DNA of 11,578 nt from Actinomyces sp. (GTDB lineage: Bacteria; Actinomycetota; Acidimicrobiia; Acidimicrobiales; Aldehydirespiratoraceae), in assembly GCA_003697065.1 (NCBI GenBank), contig RFFY01000342.1:1-11578 (forward strand), written 5' to 3'. The position numbers and the translations under genes are program-made. The notes below the pieces were generated by a model, which made no database searches, was not told where the DNA came from, and saw only the letters and a program-made list of their open reading frames with translations. This document shows positions 6,404-11,578 of the stretch, piece after piece; position 1 is the stretch's first letter; each line of letters begins with the position of its first letter.

Positions 6404-6941
6404 GGGGTTCGGACAGGGGTTCGAGGCCGCCGGTCGCCAGGTCGTGCACGGCACCGACCAGCTCGGCCCGCTCCTCGCGCACGGCCCGGCCGGCCGTCCC
6501 GGCGTGGCGGGCGATCGCCCGCACGGTGTTGGCGACGTGGCGCCGCACGGCGGTGTCCACGTCGGTGATCCCGGGACCGAGACCGTGGCGGATGGGGGAC
6601 AGGAGGCTGGCCAGGGCCGGATCGGCATCGTCGTCGAGGGCGGCGGTCACCGCCCCGCAATGGGTGTGGCCCAACACGATGACGGTGTCGACCCCCAGCA
6701 CTCCCACGGCGAAGTCCAGGGAGGCGAGGACCTCGGTGGTGGCCACGTGGCCGGCCAGACGGATGGTGAACAGCTCGCCGGGACCGGCGTCGAACAGGGG
6801 CGTGGGCGCCACCCGGGCGTCGGAGCAACCGAGCACGGCGGCCCGGGGCCGGTGGGCGGGGACCGTGCCGGGTGCGTCCTCGGGGACGGTGCGGTGTCGG
6901 CGGCGGTGGCGGTCGAGCAGCTCAGCCCACGTGGAGGTCAT
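6393..6941 (-). CDS. Beta-class carbonic anhydrase
   Basis: A 182-residue beta-carbonic anhydrase, which interconverts CO2 and bicarbonate. Zinc ligands are C39 in LGCSDARV, and H92 and C95 in GHTHCG; the Asp-Arg pair D41/R43 that activates the metal-bound water is present. The segment FTIRLAGHVAT (58-68) replaces the more usual R-N-A-G-N loop, a modest deviation. I chose the ATG at 6941 because MTSTWAELLDRHRRRH is a typical family start; it lies 20 nt inside the SulP gene, in a different frame, with no Shine-Dalgarno, so it is probably translated by coupling to SulP. Pairing with a SulP transporter fits bicarbonate supply or CO2 trapping. The stop codon overlaps the operator of the next gene. 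Cytosolic; no signal peptide. Confidence 0.93.
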   Translation of the reverse strand: MTSTWAELLDRHRRRHRTVPEDAPGTVPAHRPRAAVLGCSDARVAPTPLFDAGPGELFTIRLAGHVATTEVLASLDFAVGVLGVDTVIVLGHTHCGAVTAALDDDADPALASLLSPIRHGLGPGITDVDTAVRRHVANTVRAIARHAGTAGRAVREERAELVGAVHDLATGGLEPLSEPLAF

Positions 6942-8682
6942 GGGGGGATGATCCCACGTCCCCGCCGGCGGGTGGATCGACCGCGTCGCGTTCGTCGACC
7001 GGGGCCCGACGGTCGGCGCCCGACCCATCGAAGTCGGGGGCAAGGGCGCGCACGGCGTCGTGGACCGTCGGGTGCAGGCGGCCCTCGAGTCGCTCCCACA
7101 GGCCCGAGCGGCGCAGGACGTCGCGCACCGGGCCCTTCAGGTCGGCGAGATGGAGCTCGACGTGACGGCGGTCGAACTCGTCGAGGGTCTCCGACAGCAT
7201 CTGGGCCCCGGAGCTGTCGAGGTCGTTGATCCCCGAGGCGTCGAGCACGAGGCGGGTGTCGGCGGGTATCCGGTCGGCGGTGCCGAGGAGGAGGCGCTTG
7301 ACGAAGGCGGCGTTGGCGAACGAGATGGAGGCGTCGAGGCGGACGATGTGCAGTCCCGGAACGGGCCGGGCGTCGGCGAAGCGTTCGACGTTGCGGTAGG
7401 TCGTGGTGCCGGGCAGGCGGCCGAGCACGGCCGTGTGGGGCGTCGCCATGCGGGCCACGACCACGAGCAGCGACACGGCCACGGCCACGGCGATGCCGAG
7501 CTCGACCCCGAGGAGCACGGTGGCGACGAAGGCGGTGAGGAGGGGCACGGCGTCGGCCCGCCGGACATGCACGACGTGGCGGATCTCGTCGACGTCGACG
7601 AGGCCGGCCACGGCGACGAGGATGACGGCGGCCAGGGTGGCCCGCGGCAGGGAGGTGAGCAGGGGGGTGAAGAAGGCGATGGTGGCGAGGATCACGCCGC
7701 CGGTGACGATCGAAGCCAGCGGGGTGCGGGCGCCGGCGTCGGCGTTGACGGCGGTGCGCGAGAAGCCGCCGGTGATGGGCTGGCCCCCGACGAGACCGCT
7801 GGTGACGTTGGCGAAGCCCAGGGCGCGCAGCTCGGCGTTGGGCGAGATCTCGTAGCCGTTGCGCCGGGCGTACACCTTCGCCACGGCGCTCGACTCGACG
7901 AAGCTCATCAGGGTGATCACGAGGGCGGGCACGAGCAGGCTGCCCCACAGGGGGGCGTCGACGCCGGGCCAGGCGAAGGCGGGCAGATCGCCGGGGATGT
8001 CACCCACCGTCGCCACCCCGTGGTCGGCGAGCCCGGTGATCTCGACGAGGGCGGTGGCCGCGGCCGCCACGATGAGGGCGCCGGGCAGGCGGCGCGAGAC
8101 GCGCCGTAGAGCGAGGATGCCGACCACCGAGCCCGCCCCGATGGCCAGGGTGGCACCGTGGGTGTCGCCGAGATGGGCGACGATGTCGGCGACGGTGTCG
8201 GCGACGTGCTCGTGGCGGGGAGTCGACAGGCCCAGCAGGTGCTTGAGCTGGGAGGCGCCGATGATGAGGGCGGCCGCGGTGGTGAAACCGACGAGGACGG
8301 GATGCGAGAGGTAGTCGGCGAGGAACCCGAGGCGGAAGGTGCCGAGCAGGAGGTGCACCAGCCCCACGGTGACGGCGAGGGCGGCGGCGGCGGTGACATA
8401 ACCCGTCGTCCCTTCGGCGACGAGGGGACCGAGGGCCGACGCCGTCAGCAGGGAGACCAGGGCGGCGGGTCCGACGGCGAGCTGGCGGGAGGTGCCGAAG
8501 AGGGCGTAGACGATGACGGGCAGGCCGGCGGCGTAGAGACCGACCTCGGGGGGCAGGCCCGCCAGCAGGGCGTAGGCCATGGCCTGGGGGACGATGATGG
8601 CGCCCACGGTCACACCGGCGGTGATGTCGGGGCGCAGGTCGCGCCGGTCGTAGGCGGGGAGCCAGCGGAGGATCGGGAGCAT
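6922..8682 (-). CDS. SulP family anion transporter with C-terminal STAS domain
   Basis: A 586-residue membrane protein of the SulP/SLC26 family, which moves sulfate, bicarbonate or other anions. It starts with the typical cytosolic lead-in (LPAYDRRDLRPDITAG), then AMAYALLAGLPPEVGLYA and the following FGTSRQLAVGPAALVSLL, and a series of hydrophobic segments up to about residue 420. Residues about 445-555 form a STAS domain with LVLDASGINDLDSSG, where S490/S491 sit at the usual phospho-Ser position of STAS proteins. The tail after 555 is acidic and ends in the sequence that also encodes the carbonic anhydrase start. No Shine-Dalgarno precedes the ATG; TACATT ends 6 nt before it, suggesting a leaderless message. 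The adjoining carbonic anhydrase favours bicarbonate as substrate; the nearby sulfur-oxidising enzyme leaves sulfate or sulfite open. Confidence 0.93.
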   Translation of the reverse strand: MLPILRWLPAYDRRDLRPDITAGVTVGAIIVPQAMAYALLAGLPPEVGLYAAGLPVIVYALFGTSRQLAVGPAALVSLLTASALGPLVAEGTTGYVTAAAALAVTVGLVHLLLGTFRLGFLADYLSHPVLVGFTTAAALIIGASQLKHLLGLSTPRHEHVADTVADIVAHLGDTHGATLAIGAGSVVGILALRRVSRRLPGALIVAAAATALVEITGLADHGVATVGDIPGDLPAFAWPGVDAPLWGSLLVPALVITLMSFVESSAVAKVYARRNGYEISPNAELRALGFANVTSGLVGGQPITGGFSRTAVNADAGARTPLASIVTGGVILATIAFFTPLLTSLPRATLAAVILVAVAGLVDVDEIRHVVHVRRADAVPLLTAFVATVLLGVELGIAVAVAVSLLVVVARMATPHTAVLGRLPGTTTYRNVERFADARPVPGLHIVRLDASISFANAAFVKRLLLGTADRIPADTRLVLDASGINDLDSSGAQMLSETLDEFDRRHVELHLADLKGPVRDVLRRSGLWERLEGRLHPTVHDAVRALAPDFDGSGADRRAPVDERDAVDPPAGGDVGSSPHDLHVG

Positions 8683-8688
8683 GGGCTA

Positions 8689-8701
8689 AATGTACGGACA
8701 A
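8689..8701 (-). repeat. 13-bp shared element, copy 2 (SulP promoter)
   Basis: Minus-strand TTGTCCGTACATT, identical to 6362-6374. The last six bases are the -10 box of the SulP promoter; the first seven lie immediately upstream, where an extended -10 contact or a repressor could act. Confidence 0.6.
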
Positions 8702-8717
8702 TTCGCCCTCGTGTCGA
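8689..8717 (-). promoter_or_regulatory. Promoter of the SulP/carbonic anhydrase unit (leaderless)
   Basis: Minus-strand TCGACA (8717-8712), an exact 17-nt spacer, then TACATT (8694-8689), then 6 nt and the ATG at 8682. This is the best -35/-10 pair in the window. It predicts a transcript starting at or next to the start codon. Confidence 0.6.
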
Positions 8718-8730
8718 GTGCCGTCGGTCA

Positions 8731-8769
8731 CCGCCGCGTCCTTCCCGCCGCCGCGTCCTTCCCGCCGCC
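8731..8769. repeat. 17-bp tandem repeat in the SulP/carboxylase intergenic region
   Basis: The unit CCGCCGCGTCCTTCCCG occurs twice without mismatch (8731-8747, 8748-8764), followed by a 5-bp partial third copy. It lies between the divergent SulP and carboxylase promoters. It could be replication slippage or a pair of protein-binding sites; 17 bp is not a whole number of helical turns, so two bound proteins would face different sides of the DNA. Confidence 0.8.
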
Positions 8770-8814
8770 CCGACGGATCGCCTCATCGGTTCGGAGGCGC
8801 CGACCCCGGCCCAC

Positions 8815-8820
8815 TAGCCT
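8815..8820 (+). promoter_or_regulatory. Leaderless-type -10 box for the acyl-CoA carboxylase genes
   Basis: TAGCCT followed by 6 nt and then the GTG at 8827. It supports the GTG over the in-frame ATG at 8836, which also lacks a Shine-Dalgarno. No clear -35 box at the proper distance. Confidence 0.5.
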
Positions 8821-8826
8821 GCGCTC

Positions 8827-10373
<1,547 letters not shown>

Positions 10374-10377
<4 letters not shown>

Positions 10378-10592
10378 CCGGACAGGCGGCCACCGGCGCC
10401 GCGGCCGGACGTCAACCCGCCCCCGCGCGCATCGAACCCGCCCCCACGCCCGAGGAGGTGGCGGCCATCGTCGCCGCCTACGAGGCCCTCTGGCCCCGCC
10501 CCTCCGCTGTGGTCGAACCGGCTCCGGCCCCCCGCTGGCGCTGGTCGGGACGCTGGTGGCTGCCGCCGGACCGCTGGGGCGGCTGGGCCTGA
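10374..10592 (+). CDS. accE: Acyl-CoA carboxylase epsilon subunit (AccE/PccE-like)
   Basis: A 72-residue protein starting at the GTG that shares GTGA with the carboxylase beta stop. In actinobacteria, small epsilon subunits stabilise or activate acyl-CoA carboxylase complexes. The sequence has a low-complexity Ala/Pro N-terminus, a predicted helix TPEEVAAIVAAYEALWP (25-41), a Pro/Ala linker, and a Trp/Arg-rich end WRWSGRWWLPPDRWGGW (55-71), the pattern of PF13822-type proteins. The same frame is open far upstream, but that is shadow of the beta gene. Identification rests on position, size and the Trp-rich end, since this family is poorly conserved. Confidence 0.85.
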
Positions 10593-10610
10593 GGCACCCG
10601 GCGCCGGCGT

Positions 10611-10640
10611 GGGCTTGGGCCCGGCGCCCGGCCCGAGCCC
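10611..10640. terminator. Strong hairpin between convergent genes
   Basis: GGGCTTGGGCC (10611-10621) pairs with GGCCCGAGCCC (10630-10640) over 11 bp with one G:U on the plus-strand RNA, loop 8 nt. It lies in the 55-bp gap between the convergent epsilon subunit and GGDEF-like genes, so it could end both transcripts. There is no T-run, which is common in high-GC actinobacteria. Confidence 0.55.
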
Positions 10641-10647
10641 CGGTGAC

Positions 10648-11472
10648 TCAGTCGGCGGTGGCGACCTCGATGCGGTCCTGGTGCCACTCGTGGGCCGCGG
10701 TCAGGGCCCGCTCGGCCCGGTCGAGCAGGGCCGGCACGTCGAAGGCGTGGGCGGGATAGCAGGCGATGCCGGCCCACAGGGTGAAGTTCTCGCTCTCCTG
10801 GGCCAGGCGCCGCCGCACCCGTTCCATGGTCCAGATGGCGCCGTTTTCGGGGGTGTCCTCGAGCACGATCCCGAAGCGACCGTCGTGGAGACGGGTGGCG
10901 GTGTCGGACTCCCGCAGGGTCTCGCGGATGCAGGAGGCGACCACCCGGGGATCGGCGGCGGGACGCTCGTCGCCGGTGCGGCCGTCGACGACCTCGAGCA
11001 GGGCCACGGCGACGGGGCGTAGGTGGCGACGGGCCGCCGCGATGCGCGAGTCGAGAGCCACGAGGAAGTAGTCGTGGTTGAACAGGCCGGTCGTGGGGTC
11101 GGTCAGGCCGCCACCGACGGGCTCGCCGTCGGAGTCGACGACCAAGGGCGCCAGCCGGGCATCGCCGGCGCGCCGCTCGGCCTCGGCCAGCTGACCGGTG
11201 AGACTGCGCACGGCCTCCTCGGCCGCCATCCGGCCCTGGACCTGGGCCGCCACGGCGTTCTCGAGCTGGCGGATCTGGTCTTCCATCGTCTCGGCGTGGG
11301 CCTCGAGCCGTTCGAGTCGGGCCTGGCGCTTGACGCTCGCGAACGCACCGATGCCCGACAGGGCCGAGGCGAACAGGGCGAGGCGCCGCCGGCCCGTCAC
11401 GGCCGCCAGCAGGCCGCCCACGGCGCCGGCGACTCCGGCGGCGGCGGCGGGAGGGAGACGCTTGTCGATCAT
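10648..11472 (-). CDS. Membrane-associated coiled-coil protein with degenerate GGDEF-like domain
   Basis: A 274-residue protein. Residues about 7-47 hold two short hydrophobic stretches (PPAAAAGVAGAVGGLLAAV and LALFASALSGIGAFASV) separated by GRRR, suggesting a membrane hairpin or weak anchor. Residues about 50-105 are heptad-like and probably coiled coil. Residues about 122-262 resemble a diguanylate cyclase domain: LTDPTTGLFNHDYF (123-136), GRFGIVLEDTPENG (198-211), and WAGIACYPAHAFDVPALLDRAERAL (from 233). The catalytic motif is missing: where GG(D/E)EF should stand there is HDGRF (196-200), and the metal-binding Asp region reads ALLEVVDG. It is therefore probably a c-di-GMP-independent scaffold or a degenerate sensor. 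The ATG at 11472 has GGAG 5 nt upstream; an ATG at 11511 is also in frame but has no such site. No partner gene is in the window. Confidence 0.78.
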   Translation of the reverse strand: MIDKRLPPAAAAGVAGAVGGLLAAVTGRRRLALFASALSGIGAFASVKRQARLERLEAHAETMEDQIRQLENAVAAQVQGRMAAEEAVRSLTGQLAEAERRAGDARLAPLVVDSDGEPVGGGLTDPTTGLFNHDYFLVALDSRIAAARRHLRPVAVALLEVVDGRTGDERPAADPRVVASCIRETLRESDTATRLHDGRFGIVLEDTPENGAIWTMERVRRRLAQESENFTLWAGIACYPAHAFDVPALLDRAERALTAAHEWHQDRIEVATAD

Positions 11473-11578
11473 CGAGACTCCATCGGAACTCGGACCCCGA
11501 ACATGAGCCACGAGGTCGGATGCCCACCGGCCCCGTGCACCACCGAGGGCGGCGGATCGGCACCGCAGGGTAGGCGAC
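11473..11578. other. Upstream region of the GGDEF-like gene, no gene seen
   Basis: The 106 bases to the window edge hold only the GGAG Shine-Dalgarno (11481-11478) for the minus-strand gene. A TACCCT on the minus strand (11572-11567) could be a -10 box with a leader of about 90 nt, but its -35 region is outside the window. Confidence 0.3.

Noticed and set aside
4900..6828. Longer MBL-rhodanese protein starting at 6828
   Set aside because: The extra 175 residues are Arg/Pro/Gly-rich, lie antiparallel in meaning to the carbonic anhydrase gene in another frame, and span the promoter/operator. The ATG at 6303 has a proper Shine-Dalgarno and a typical family N-terminus.
7060..8109. A 349-codon plus-strand open frame opposite SulP
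   Set aside because: Composition is Gly/Asp/His-biased and low complexity, and it overlaps fully with a well-conserved transporter; no promoter or Shine-Dalgarno.
8731..8769. Tandem repeat read as a CRISPR array
   Set aside because: The copies abut directly with no spacers, the unit is only 17 bp, and no cas genes are present.
10648..11472. Calling the last gene an active diguanylate cyclase
   Set aside because: The GG(D/E)EF motif is replaced by HDGRF and the metal-site region is altered, so activity cannot be claimed.

Overview
The window is high-GC (roughly 70%) bacterial chromosome, densely packed with short gaps and stop/start overlaps. An actinobacterial origin is the best fit. Evidence: a tiny acyl-CoA carboxylase epsilon subunit follows a carboxyltransferase beta subunit, an arrangement typical of Actinobacteria; several genes appear leaderless, with a TANNNT -10 box ending 6-7 nt before the start codon; GTG starts are frequent. 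A deep or uncultured lineage such as Acidimicrobiia is plausible, but that is a guess. No RNA genes, insertion sequences, phage genes or CRISPR arrays were seen, and no gene-free stretch exceeds 300 bases.

Layout. Positions 17-1275 (minus): a NimA-like PPOX flavoprotein gene followed by a LOG-family gene, coupled by a GTGA overlap and with their own leaderless-type promoter. Positions 1320-4041 (minus): a tightly coupled three-gene cassette of a retropepsin-like 'ATP-dependent zinc protease' (RimB-like), a succinylglutamate desuccinylase/aspartoacylase-like metallohydrolase, and a RimK-type ATP-grasp glutamate ligase that carries an extra C-terminal RCK_C/TrkA-C-like domain. Positions 4088-4879 (plus): a luciferase-like (LLM) flavin oxidoreductase, divergent from the cassette across 46 bp. 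Positions 4900-8682 (minus): a SulP anion transporter with STAS domain, a beta-carbonic anhydrase overlapping its 3' end, and an MBL-fold/rhodanese persulfide-dioxygenase-like protein. Positions 8827-10592 (plus): an acyl-CoA (probably propionyl-CoA) carboxylase beta subunit and its epsilon subunit. Positions 10648-11472 (minus): a membrane-associated coiled-coil protein with a degenerate GGDEF-like domain.

How the genes may work together. The RimK cassette looks like a write/trim system that adds glutamates to a protein or metabolite and removes or processes them; the RCK_C tail suggests ligand control of the ligase. The SulP/carbonic anhydrase pair suits bicarbonate (or sulfate) uptake. The downstream persulfide dioxygenase-like gene has its own promoter, whose -35/-10 spacer and -10 contain a CsoR/CstR-like palindrome, which suggests derepression by reactive sulfur. 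A 13-bp sequence containing TACATT is shared by the SulP promoter and the MBL-rhodanese promoter and may tie the two units together. Everything about regulation here is inferred from sequence alone.
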